A DNA stretch of 64,000 nt from Diphasiastrum complanatum (Eukaryota > Streptophyta > Lycopodiopsida > Lycopodiales > Lycopodiaceae). Both the position numbers and the translations under genes were made by a program. This document shows, in pieces, positions 34,415-44,909 of this stretch; positions within the stretch are counted from its first letter, which is position 1, and every line of letters starts with the position of its first letter. The DNA is taken from positions 15,124,900 through 15,188,899 of the forward strand of contig CM055107.1 of NCBI GenBank assembly GCA_029204225.1, given 5' to 3'. Under the pieces are notes generated by a model. That model saw nothing but the letters and a program-made list of their open reading frames with translations. It had not been told where the DNA came from and searched no databases.

Positions 34415-34745
34415 TCACCATTTAGAAGATTTCACATCCATCTGATGCAAAGGCCAACCAAAATGTGAAGCTAAAGCAATAAGTAGTTGTAGAGTATTCC
34501 ACTTACACACCGACGCAAAGGTCTCCTCATAGTCAATGCCTTTATTTTGTGCGTACCCTTTGATTACCAATCTTGCTTTGTGCTTTGCTATGCTTCCATC
34601 TGCATGGTACTTAGTTTTATATACCCATTTGCAACCAATGGGTTTCTTGCCAACAGGTGGTTCTACTAAGTCCCATGTGCTATGCTTAGCAATTGACTCC
34701 ATCTCCTCTCCCATGGCTTTGATCCAAATGTCATCATCCTTCGTT
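34415..34745 (-). pseudogene. Copia RT N-terminal half, frameshifted
   Basis: Reads KAMGEEMESIAKHSTWDLVE, KPIGCKWVYKTKYHADGSIA, ARLVIKGYAQNKGIDYEETF and HFGWPLHQMDVKS, then shifts at 34,418 where AFLNG should follow. The K-x-R-L-V fingers and the first catalytic Asp of QMDVK are seen. Another shift near 34,800 separates it from integrase. Confidence 0.9.
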
Positions 34746-36440
34746 TCACCATAAGTCGAAGGTTCTTTGCTTTGAGTAATGCTGATAACAGAGCATAATT
34801 TGCTTCATACCTTTTAGGTAGTATCTTCTCTCTTGTTGATCTTCGTAGCCCTGATTAGATGATTCTAGAAAGTCATCTATATCGCGACTCTCCATCAATC
34901 TCTCAAACCACTTAGGGAGCTTTCTGTCAGGTGATCGGCTTCCTGGTGAAAATGTATCCCACGGTACATCCTTCTCCTTGCGTTTGTCACCTGCAATTTC
35001 AATGCTTCTTGCACCAAAAGGTTTGTCCCTACCTCTCCAACCTGTTTCTTGAGGTTGAGTAGTAGTATCTTGAGATGTATCCTCATGTTCATCATTCGGA
35101 AGGTCAATGAATGGATCATCATCAGGTGGTATCCTCACTATGCCATTTTTCCTACTGGATGTGTCTATCTTCTCAGCATCTTCGTCTTCATACATCTTGG
35201 ATTCATCAAAGATAACATCTCGGCTTATATGAATTTTTTTTTCGACTGGATCAAAACATCTATAGCCCTTCACGCGATTATCATATCCTAGGAATATGCA
35301 CTTGATAGCTTTTACATCAAGTTTACGTCTTTCTTCCTTAGGAATATGTACAAAGGCCTTACATCCAAAGATTCGCAAGTGGTTCACCTTTGGCTTCTTC
35401 TTTGTGAATGCTTCCTCAGGTGTAATTTTTGGTATGGCAATGGTAGGACTTCTATTTTGAAGATAGACGGCCGTGCTACATGCTTCTGACCAAAATTCTT
35501 TTGGTAATTTCATCTCAGCTAGCATAGATCTGGCACTTTCCACAATCGTACGATTTTTGCGCTCAGCTACACCATTGAGAGCAGGAGTATGAGCTTGCGT
35601 AAATTGTCTTTTAATCCCACATTGATCACAAAGATCATTGAAGTCATTAGACTTATACTCACCTCCACTATCTGATCTTAGGACTTTGATCTTCTTACCT
35701 GTCTGATTTTCGACCAAGTTTTTGAAGTTCTTGAAGTTATCAAAAGCATCTGCTTTCTATTTCAAGAAGTAGATCCACGTCTTACGTGACATTTCATCAA
35801 TAAAGGTCATGAAATAGAAGGCTTTTTCTAAGGACATGGTCCTCATGGGCCCACATAAATCTATGTGGATTAAATCCAGGATGCTCTTTGCTCTTGCAAC
35901 ATCCCCTTTATTGAACTTCTCTCGATGCTGCTTCCCATATATACAAGATTCGCACATCAATTTCAAGTGATCTTCTATTGTAGGCAGTCCTGTTACCATC
36001 TCCAATTTTCTCATCAAACTGAGGCTTCCCAAGTTCAAGTGACCAAGCCTCTTGTGCCACAACTCAGTTTGCGAAAGAATGGATGACACAAGTTTGTGTT
36101 GCCCCTTGATTGTGGCATTCAACCTGTACAATTTTGTATTGGGCTCTCTTACTCCATTCGCAATAACTTTGAACTTTTGGTTCGTATCTTTCACAAAGCA
36201 ATGATCATGGGCGAATTCTACTTTCAACTTTTGATCAGTAATGACTCCAACAGAAAGTAGATTTTTCTTCAAACCTGGTACATAAAGTACCTCCCTAATC
36301 ATCCTGCTTTTGCCGTCAGGCAGTTGGATTGAAACTGTGCCTATCCCCTTGATCATGCACACCTCACCATTTGCTTGTGAAACAGATGTTCCATTATCCA
36401 ACGCCTTCAAACTACTGAACCAGTTCTTGTTACCTGTCAT
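34746..36440 (-). pseudogene. Copia protease end and integrase
   Basis: Begins in the protease just after DSGATRHMTGNKNWF (near 36,450). LYVPGLKKNLLSVGVITDQK follows, then the integrase zinc finger LWHKRLGHLNLGSL with CESCIYGKQHREKF (H-H-C-C complete), the GPMRTMSLEKAFYFMTFIDE first catalytic Asp region, a TAG stop at 35,757, KVLRSDSGGEYKSNDF (second Asp) and TPALNGVAERKNRTIVES (catalytic Glu). FGCKAFVHIPKEERRKLD then gives the GKGY-like C-terminal module. All three catalytic acids are present. One in-frame stop and a late frameshift make it non-functional; phase is otherwise kept with gag. Confidence 0.9.
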
Positions 36441-37367
36441 GTGTCTTGTGGCTCCTGAGTCAATATACCATGCTTGATCATCTTGATTAGATGATAATGC
36501 AGATATGAAGATGCTAGAGTCTTCAATCTCACCCTCATCGACAAGGTTGCCTGCTTGTTTTGGTTTTCCCTTGCCTTGTTCCGCCAGGAATTTGCGACAT
36601 TCACTCTTCTAGTGGCCCTTTTTACCACAATGGAAGCACTTGCCTTTCTTCTTAGTTTTGCTGGAAGATCCCTCATCCTCGTGAGACTTGGCAAATTGCT
36701 GTTTAGTCTTCTTCTTGCCCTTGCCCTTGCCTTGTTTATGGCGTGTCGCAAGTGCCTGATCATCAGTATTTTGACGTCTAGCTTTCACCATTTCTCGTCG
36801 TTGCTCTTCCTGCATCAAGATTCTTGTGAGCTTGTCAAAGGTTGGAAATCTTTCTCTTGATGCTATTCCGCTCACAAACATCTGATAGGGTTCTGCAATG
36901 CCACATAATGCATTATGCACCAGCTCCACATCATGTATGCGTTCTCCAATAGAATGCAGTTCATCTCTCATTGTATTGATTCTGGTCATGTACATCTGAA
37001 TGTGCTCTCCTTGCTCCATGCGGGCACTATTCAACTTTGACTTCAGAAACATGATTCTTGACGGATTTGACGTCTCGAACTGCTCCTTTAGCACATCCCA
37101 TGCCTGTCTGGGTGTAATAGCATCACAAATGTGGGTAATAATGTGATCATTCACTGACAAGTTAATGAAGGTCAAAGATTTCCTCATCTTTTTGTCGAAC
37201 ACTTTGATGTCTGCTTCATTTGGCGGCCTTCTCTCATCACCTATGATGACTTCCCACACATCTTTCTCCATCAGTATGTTTTTCATTTTGAATTTCCACA
37301 CTGCATAGTTGGAAATCCCGTCCAATTTGCTACTTTCACTCAAAATGGACTCTCCCATGTTTGCCAT
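36441..37367 (-). pseudogene. Copia gag with stop in the zinc knuckle
   Basis: ATG at 37,367 (MANMGESILSESSKLDG). The UBN2-type Gag domain reads YAVWKFKMKNILMEKDVWEV, KSLTFINLSVNDHIITHICD, ARMEQGEHIQMYMTRINTM and FVSGIASRERFPTFDKLTRI, followed by a Lys-rich stretch. The zinc knuckle CFHCGKKGH is cut at once by TAG (36,609-36,611), where family logic expects Trp (TGG); the rest (KSECRKF) continues in frame. A single G-to-A change explains it. Downstream the frame passes straight into protease without a break, so gag and pol were one polyprotein. Confidence 0.92.
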
Positions 37368-38668
37368 CGCAAAACTGCTTAAAACTTCTGCCTTAGGCTA
37401 AGAACAGTATGTCGAGGCCAACAGTGATGTCATAAGTTGAAAATAATGACCTGCCCTTTTTTTTCTTACCAGGCCACTCGCCGCTTTTCCAGCAATCTGA
37501 AAGCCAAATTGGCATCGCCTTCCGAAATGCACTCAGTCGTCAATTCCCAACAACGTGCCCAGTGGAATAGTGAAACTACTTCTGGCGTACTCCGAACACT
37601 TTCTCCGCTGCAACCGCTCTGTTTTGATGTACCGTACTTGAAGGTACAGTCCGAGTGCCCTTCGTTTGGAGGTTATAGCCTTTCGTTTGGGTCAAAACGG
37701 GCAAAGGACCCAAAAATAGGGACTTTTCTAGCTTTTGAACTATTTCTTCACTTTGAAGAAACTTCACTCTTCACTTGTGAAGGGACCCAACTCAACTTTC
37801 AGTATGAAAATTTTTAATGAAGTTGAAGGCCAGAACGCATTGCAATTCTTCAGGACCCTGTTTAAAGCTCATCCAATGGCTGAACCAAATCTTGTGGTTC
37901 AAATTTCTCTCCCATCACAGATTCCTGGACCGTTGATTCACTTGACACCTCATCTACAGGTTCAAAGTACATCTGGGCATCAAACCAAACTCCTGCATAC
38001 GCTAAGAACTTCGATACACTAAGTTCTTCATCGAGTTGGGCGCGCGAACTGCCTGCGACTTCCCTGCCTGCGGCCGCGCCTCCCTTCCCTCAAAAAGATC
38101 GGATCAAGCTCTCCTGTGGATCGTTTTGAGCACGATCTGAGGCCTGGAGCAGGGTCGCCCTACTGAATCCATGACTATAGAATGTTTAGTCAGGAAATTC
38201 CATGGAGAAACGGTGATTTTAGCTCAACTTGACAAAGTGGCTTTTTCACCTTTTTACCGCAAATCTGCTAGGTTAACTGTCTGGAGACAAATCTCTGACA
38301 TAAACCTCAGAATCTCTCCATGGCTGATTGACAGTGTGATTAGCTTCCTTCATGTCCTTACGACATCCAAAACGGTGCACAAACAGCGAAGAAATCACCA
38401 GTTATGTATAAAAACCGTAACCCCAAGTTCGGTTTCAATTTTCAGCTGGCTTCGAAATTGTCAATTTTTCACCAAATTTTTCCCTGTTTGATGCTATGCA
38501 CAGGCTAATAATCCCTCTGCTGAGCTTAGCAAGCCTCTATAAACTAGAAACCATGCACCAGTGCTTCTCTTTCCGTCTTCAACCCGCCGTAAAACCCCGA
38601 ACTCTCAAAAGACAGTTCTCCCGAAGCTCTCTTTAACGACGACACTGTACTCTGTACACTCCCTGTAC
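37368..38668 (-). promoter_or_regulatory. Copia leader with apparent 82-nt intron
   Basis: 1.3 kb between primer site and gag. On the minus strand, CCTG|GTAAG (donor at 37,469) and GGCAG (acceptor at 37,388) bound an 82-nt pyrimidine-rich segment about 20 nt upstream of the gag ATG. The preceding 240 bp (about 37,470-37,710) match the leader of the 51.3-kb element, including a frame open in both that ends at the donor. The rest (37,720-38,640) shows no clear coding. Confidence 0.6.
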
Positions 38669-38682
38669 GGCTCTGATACCAA
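38669..38682 (-). other. Copia primer-binding site (tRNA-Met)
   Basis: Minus strand TTGGTATCAGAGCC immediately inside the 5' LTR. Confidence 0.92.
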
Positions 38683-38957
38683 CTTAGAATTTGCTTTGCA
38701 CAGGAACATAGATCGTACTACACAGTAACACAGACAGAAAATCACTCTCCTCAGCAAGCTCACATAGCAACTGTATTTCTCAAAATGAAATTACACTGTA
38801 CATATAGTTGTTCACTCAAGCAACCCATGCATGACCTAGGTTGCCGTTGGCGGGACGCGTGTCCCGTTGACTTGCCTCGTGGCGAGGCCAACTGATCCTT
38901 ATCCACTGATAGAATCCACTTACAGTCACACAGTGATTCTAACTTTAATTCTAACTC
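38683..38957 (-). repeat. 5' LTR of the Copia element
   Basis: 275 bp, partner of 32,903-33,177, followed by the TSD TAGTA at 38,958-38,962. A TATATGTA box (minus ACTATATGTA) lies mid-LTR. Confidence 0.92.
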
Positions 38958-38962
38958 TAGTA

Positions 38963-40139
38963 ACTTATATGGGCTTCTAGTCATTATACCTTCATGCCGC
39001 CTTCATCTAGCCATCCACATCTGACACACCATCCACCTCTATAGCACCAGCTCCTTTCATGCCACTCGTTGATAGTCCCATGCCAACACATCCAAGACAC
39101 ACCCACCACATATGTTGCACCTCATATGTCGGGATGAGCCCTTACAACAATCTACAAAGGCTATAGACGCCGCTCCTACAAACAACACCCCACATGCATC
39201 GCCACCACCCCCTAGAGCCCCTTGCCCACTAAAAAGTGAGTGTGACCAACTTGTTGAAATATAATGCCTATTTTATCCCTAGCGGCTCTAGGCACTTATG
39301 TGGTCTTGTGTTATGCATTTGTCATGGAGGAAAATTCATTGTATACATTGTACTATTCTTTGTAAGTTAAAACAATAGTGTTTAACCTTTAGTTATACTT
39401 CGAGTATTTTTAATATAAATGGTATGATGGGTTTAGTAGTTCCTTAATCCTATCAGTAAAGTACAGACTAAGCATTCTTTTAATCAGTTGGCCTAGGTAA
39501 ATATTCAACAACTTATCAGTTGCTCGATTACTCAATTACATATACTCACTCAATCACTTGATCGAACGTATCAGAGTGCAATAGCTTTGTTCTTTCTCTC
39601 CGTTATCACAAAGTATTGTTTAATAAAGAACGCGACTTTGTCTGCGTTCAAACTTGTACTCTTTATGACTGAATAATCTAAATTACCACTCAAGGCCAAG
39701 AGCCCCTCCCCCAACCTTAGCACTAACAAGGTTTTCAAAGAGCAATTGCAAAATTGCAACATGACTTCATTCTTCGTGGAAGTGGCAAGTATGAGTACTA
39801 TAATGAATGAGCCATGATGGCTTGCTAGCCCTTTAGGGGCCTTCAATAATAGACATGTGCTAAAGCTAAGCCAGGTGTCGAGAATTGAGAGGCCGACAAT
39901 CATTGGCAATTAGTGACAAATCCACCTTTTTGCAATCTGTCAAAAGTGGGGAACACTAGAATTATCATGGAAAGGAAAAGTGAGAAAGGCGAGCATCATG
40001 AGGGAAGAAAATGGGGAAAGGACAAAAAGTAAAAGGGGCACACAAAATCTAGACAAATGGTAGAGAGTACAAGAAGGGCAAGGTAATGTTGGAAGGGTGA
40101 AGGAATGACAAAATTAAAGGGGACCTTTTAGACACCATT
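38963..40139. other. Unassigned region
   Basis: No gene supported. The minus frame 39,909-39,571 is open for 112 codons but has no recognisable motif. The last 250 bp are purine-rich. Confidence 0.4.
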
Positions 40140-40874
40140 ATAAAATGGGGTAAGAGCTTGCTTGACCTTGTACATAGCAACATTTGTGGCCCGATGCAGA
40201 CTGCTTCCACAGAGGGAGCTCTCTATTTCCTAACTTTCATCGACGACTTCTCTCGAAGGACTGCAACCTACTATATGAAGAACAAATCAGAAGCATTCAA
40301 GTTCTTCAAGCAGTTCAAGGCATGGAGAGTACATCTCCACAAAATTCAAGGAATTCTGCAAGGCCAACGAGATACTTTAACAATACACAACCAGCTACTC
40401 ACCTCAGGCCAATGGTGTAGCTGAGCGAAAGAACCAGACACTCATCGAAAGTGCCAAGAGCATGATGGCCCATGCCTCTCTTCCAAAAAAATTATGGGCA
40501 TAAGTTGTTACTACAGCCGCCTATGTACAGAATCGATCCATTACCAAAGCCCTGAATGGCAAGACACCTTATGAGGTGTGGATAGGATCAAAACCATTAC
40601 TCAAACATATTTGAGTGTTTGGATGCATCGCTTTCGCTCAGATCTCTGAGGATCTAAGAAGAAAGCTTGATGACAAGAGTAGGAAAACGATTTTCATCGG
40701 CTATTCCCCAAATCATAAGGCATACAAACTCTACAATTTGAATACCGAGAATAAGAACCAGATCATCGACCACAAAGGAAAAGCTGCTAATAGTTCCGAC
40801 TCACGGATCGAGCAACTAATAATCCAGAGATTCAGCTGCTCGTCCAATAGCAAATCGACTTGCGCATACTAGAT
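40140..40874 (+). pseudogene. Copia integrase, 5'-truncated
   Basis: Starts inside integrase: SLLDLVHSNICGPMQTAS and YFLTFIDDFSRRTATYYMKN (first catalytic Asp region). A frameshift/deletion removes the second Asp block. Then come ATHLRPMV/SGQWCS joints, AERKNQTLIESAKSMMAH (catalytic Glu), a stop in KLWA, NRSITKALNGKTPYEVW, a stop, FGCIAFAQISEDLRRKLDD and FIGYSPNHKAYKLYNL. The lineage differs from the 33-38-kb Copia. Gag, protease and 5' LTR are missing. Confidence 0.85.
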
Positions 40875-41405
40875 GTGTCCCCTAGTGAAGCTATTCACGC
40901 GCGCTGAACGATGAGTTAGAACCTCAATGAGTCAACCCACATTAGAGGACCGAAGTTCAACCCAAAAGGTCAAACAGGTCCAGACAGCCATTAGGGGAGT
41001 TTTGAGCTCCAAAAACACCCTTTAAGAATTCGTGCAAGATGTAGTTATATTAAGATATTATAACACTAATACTTTCGACTTGCCATAACTTTTTAATCGT
41101 AGATCAAAAGTATGTCATCTAACATATCATTGGAAAGCCCTTGTCGAGCGCTTTTTAATGCACCAAACTTTGCTAAATTCAAACTTACCACTAAAAAGTT
41201 ATGCCATTTTTAGTGTGAAATCAAAATGTGGTCTCAAAAAGTTACGTTACGTAGATTTCAAATTTGAGTGTTTTGATTGGTCCATGTGTAAGAAAAAACT
41301 TTACTAATCTTTACAAATTGGATTTAGAACTCCTCTAATGCTCCATCTAGATTTATGGATGATCTGGCCTGCTACTTTGTGCAAGAACCAAACACAGTTG
41401 CTGAG
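40875..41405. other. Interruption between integrase and RT
   Basis: In a Copia element the integrase-RT linker lies here, but from about 41,030 to 41,330 the sequence is AT-rich and non-coding (CATAACTTTTTAATCG, TCATTGGAAAGCCC), probably an insertion or a decayed linker. Confidence 0.4.
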
Positions 41406-42960
41406 GGATGTCTACTCTTGATACTGACCAGTGGAAAGCAGCAATGAACGCCGAATTCGATTCTCTTATGGAGAATCAAACATGGACAATCACTGAGCTA
41501 CCAAAGGATCGGAAACCAACTCCATGCAAATGGATATTCATGGCAAAGTATGATGCTGAAGAAAGACTAAATCGTTACAAGGCTAGGCTAGTCGCCAAAG
41601 GCTTTTCCCAAATTCCAAATCTGGATTATTCAGAAACCTTCAGCCCAGTCATCAAACATGCGTTGATCCGCCTACTCCTCTCCTTTGTAGCCGTGTCATA
41701 CCGTGAAGTCCACCAGATGGATGTCCAGATCGCTTTCTTCAATGGAACTATCGAAGAGGAAATCTACATGACGCAGCCAGAGGGATGCGAACTCAATGGC
41801 AAGCAACAACACCTTGTATGCAAAATCCACAAAGTTCTCTACGGGCTAAAACAGTCACCCAGAGCCTGGTTCCAAAAGATTAACGCATTTTTGATAGAAA
41901 ATGGTTTCATTCCAAACTCAGCAGACTCGAATTTCTATTTCAAGTCTGTATCAGATTACTTCATCATCGTCACTCTCTACATAGATGATACACTCTTATT
42001 CAATAATAATCTGAATCTGATGAAGGATACAAAATGCATGCTGGCCTAAGAATACAAGATGACTAACATGGGTCCAGCCCACTATTGTCTGGGAATCCAA
42101 ATTCAATCAGATCGACCCAGCAGATTGATCTTTATCAGTCAGCAACGATATCTCAACAACGTGCTGGAAAAGTATGGAATGGCCAACTACAAACCCAGTC
42201 TCTTTCCACTCGACCCTGGACTAAAGCTATCAAAGGAACAGTCTCCTCAAACTGAGGCAAAAAAGAAGAAGATGAAGCGCTATCCGTTTCAATCCATCAT
42301 GGCTCATTGATGTACGCAGTGATCTGCACGCGACTAGACATTGCATATTTGATCAGTACACTTAGCCAGTTCTTGTCAAATCCAGTCGTAGCTCATTGCA
42401 AAGCACTAACAAAGGTCATGAAGTACATCCAAGCAACGACAACTCTCAGCATCTGCTACGGAGGCAGCCAAACTACCTTAAAGCCTACATAGATGCGGAT
42501 TGGCCAGGAGATGTCGACACCAAAAAATCAACTTTGGGATTTGTATTCTTATACATCCAAGGCCCAATCTCATGGAACAGCCAGAAGCAGACCTCAGTTG
42601 CATTATCATCAACGGAATCCAAATACATAGTTGTCACAAATGCAACCAAAGAGACGATCTGGCTCAGGCAACTGCTTGCAGACCTCAATCTTACACGAAC
42701 ACTTCCTACAATAATCTATTGTGACAATCAAAGCACAATAACGCTTTCTCTCAATCCGAGATTTCACTCTCAAAGAAAACATATAGAAATTAAGTACCAT
42801 TACCTTAGAGAAAAAGTGCACAGTAAGGAAGTAGAATTGATTTTATGTAAAACAAATTACATGGCAGCAGATTACTTCACAAAGGCTCTATCAAAGGAGC
42901 AACATCTCAAATTTAATGATATGTTAAATCTGAAGATCAAACTTTTTCAAGATCCACATT
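41406..42960 (+). pseudogene. Copia RT and RNase H
   Basis: RT reads DQWKAAMNAEFDSLMENQTW, PCKWIFMAKYDAEERLNRYK, ARLVAKGFSQIPNLDYSETF, HQMDVQIAFFNGTIEEEIYM, LYGLKQSPRAWFQKINAFL and TLYIDDTLLF, the catalytic box in Y-I-D-D form. Stops after KCMLA (42,047) and FQSIMAH (42,308) and shifts break it. RNase H follows: YIDADWPGDVDTKKSTLGF, SWNSQKQTSVALSSTESKY, HSQRKHIEIKYHYLREKV and AADYFTKALSKEQH, ending at a stop 42,960, just before the polypurine tract. About 1500 bp of nearly complete polymerase; the element is dead. Confidence 0.92.
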
Positions 42961-42969
42961 AAGGGGGAG
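42961..42969 (+). other. Copia polypurine tract
   Basis: AAGGGGGAG directly before TGTTAGATTT, the usual junction of Copia coding region and 3' LTR. Confidence 0.9.
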
Positions 42970-43500
42970 TGTTAGATTTCTTATGCTCAGTCTTAAACAA
43001 ATCGTCCAAGTAATGAGCACCTTCAAAAACCGAAGGCCGACAACATATTTTCGGGCCTTCACATTTTTCCCTTGAGATATCTTGTGCCTTAGAAATAAAG
43101 GCACCTTCTCCTTCTTCGTCTTTTTCGCACTAGCAAAAATTGCGACACACTGGCCAAGTGGACAAAATGCCTTAGAAATCATTTTTAAGGCACCTTCCCC
43201 TTCTTCGCTTTTTTCGCACTAGCAAAAAATGAGACACACTGGCCAAGTGGCCAAAATGCCTTAGAAATAATTTTTAAGGCACCTCCTTTTTTTTCACCTT
43301 TTTTGCTGTCTTTAATCTAAAAGCACCTTCGCCTTCTTCTCTGCCTTCAGTGTAAGGCAATTTTCGGCTTTTTCGCCTTCTTCGCTGTCTTGAATCTAAG
43401 GGCACCTTAGGGATTTACATACCTTTAGTGTAAGGGCACCTTCAGAAGCTACAAACCTTCAGTCTAAGGCACCTTCGACTTTTTCGGCTTTTTTGCGTTT
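42970..43500 (+). repeat. Copia 3' LTR (right end uncertain) with internal tandem repeat
   Basis: Begins TGTTAGATTTC. No 5' partner exists here, so the end is not defined. From 43,086 to about 43,290 a unit of 83-89 bp (GCCTTAGAAAT...GACACACTGGCCAAGTGG) occurs just over twice, and AAGGCACCTTC-type words continue to about 43,480. Confidence 0.55.
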
Positions 43501-44089
43501 TGCTACATTGGCTGATCGATGTCGCCAACTTATCAGCAACCCTAAAACAGCTGGACAACCAAATATCCGAAAGGCAATTGGCGGTTACCAACTTTGTAAA
43601 AGCTCAATTAGCTAAAGATCAAGACCAGCAAAGACTAGCGTAAATAGCATTAAAGGCTTGTAAGATATTTTTTTTTGACACTTGTAAATCTATATATTAG
43701 TTGATTCAAGCTATGTAAGTGTTAATTGAGTTAATTAAATTTCTCTTTCAGTCAGAGGTTTTATATGTAGCCAGCGTTATCACGCTTAGCAAGCTGAAGT
43801 TATTACTTCAAGCTATTGTACTAACTGTTGATATTTATCAGAGTGCAATTTTTGTCTCACTACTGTGTCGTTCATTTGGCATTCTGTATGAATTCTTCTA
43901 CTTGAATAATTCTGCTGCTAATTGTTGCGTTTCCGTTTCTACACGCCGCGCTATAGTCATCGATCTTCCGCTGCCGCTCATGCCTACACATGATTTTTAC
44001 GACATAACTTTAAAAATAATATTTATAGATTTGTATATTATCTATTCTAGCTCCTCTTGAGTTATCTCCTGTTCAACAGAAAAAGCCTT
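43501..44089. other. Unassigned region
   Basis: Frame 43,719-44,060 (+) is open but without recognisable features. The beginning (LSATLKQLDNQISERQLAV in one frame) looks like a decayed coiled-coil or Gag N-terminus; not called. Confidence 0.3.
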
Positions 44090-44453
44090 TTAAGGAGGAG
44101 GAGGAGGAGGAGAAGCTAACGAGAAATCTAACTCAGTATCATAAGAATCTGAAGCAATGCTCAGAACAATCCTCAAATGTTTAACAAGGATTCTAGCAAG
44201 GGCAAAAGCAGCATGCTTGCGAACATTTGATTTGATTGGCTTTTGCTACTTTCTTTTCCTCTTAGAGGTTGTGGGTGATTTAGTTCCATCCAATGAGAAA
44301 TCCTGGGAGGTACTAGAATAACGCTCCCAAGATCTTTAAAATTTACAAAGTCTTTAGGCATGATGGTTCCACACTTAGCATGCACAACTAGAATAAATGT
44401 ATCCTCTAAAACTACGCCAAATAATCTTTTGTGATATTTTGTAGGGCCTGCAT
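44090..44453 (-). pseudogene. Histone H3-fold pseudogene with C-terminal extension, copy 3
   Basis: Minus strand. MQALQNITKDYL (alpha-2, compare ALQEAAEDYL) begins at 44,453. After a frameshift comes VVLEDTFILVVHAK then GTIMPKDF (alpha-3, compare [21 protein letters not shown]). After another shift R-S-W-E-R-Y is followed by STSQDFSLDGTKSPTTSKRK, a basic Ser/Thr-rich tail, one stop, then a helix (RILVKHLRIVLSIASDSYD) and a poly-Pro end with stop at 44,090. The tail aligns with that of the 5.6- and 7.4-kb copies (SAPRDDSINKTNLPTKRPRK), so the extension is a family feature. The alpha-N/alpha-1 part is not recognisable. It lies divergent to the GNHR pseudogene at 44.9 kb. Confidence 0.6.
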
Positions 44454-44909
44454 GGCAGTGGCTAATATAACATAGATTCATCCATATGCCAGAAAATGGG
44501 TGAATCCATGTCTTGTTTTGGGGCACTATGCAATATGTTTGCTCAGAAGCACTATTTTATAGGTCCCTATAATAGGGCATGGATTAATGGATGAGTCCAT
44601 GTCCTGTTTTGGGGCCCCATGAAATAATGTTTTTGAACAAATCAGAAAAAAGATTTCTCAGATGTCCTCAATATTAGTCAACATCTATGGACTTACATTG
44701 CTCCATCAATGCAGCCCATGTACAAGTTTGTCAGAAGAACCACATATAGGGCTTATTGTAATCTATCAACACTACTGTCAATTTTTGCATATGCTTACGC
44801 TTTTTTGGTCATATGCACATGTCCTTGTTTCGAAGACTTCATACTTGAACTTGCATTTTTATGAAAATATATCTCGTATAAACATTCAAGTATAGCTTTC
44901 AGTGCACTA
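44454..44909. other. Spacer between divergent H3-like and GNHR pseudogenes
   Basis: 456 bp, AT-rich, containing a short repeated phrase (GGATTCATCCAT/ATGAGTCCATGTC...TGTTTTGGGGC) around 44,500-44,630. It could contain a former bidirectional promoter; no element is certain. Confidence 0.35.

Larger units (their letters stand above)
32903..38957 (-). mobile_element. Complete but inactive Copia element, TSD TAGTA
   Basis: 6.05 kb on the minus strand, flanked by TAGTA at 32,898-32,902 and 38,958-38,962. In element order: 275-bp 5' LTR, tRNA-Met primer site, 1.3-kb leader with an apparent intron, a Gag-Pol reading frame in one phase through protease and integrase (two in-frame stops), a frameshifted RT, intact RNase H, polypurine tract, 275-bp 3' LTR. 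The LTRs differ at 15 of 275 sites and every difference is a transition. It belongs to the same family as the 51.3-54.4-kb element. Confidence 0.94.
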
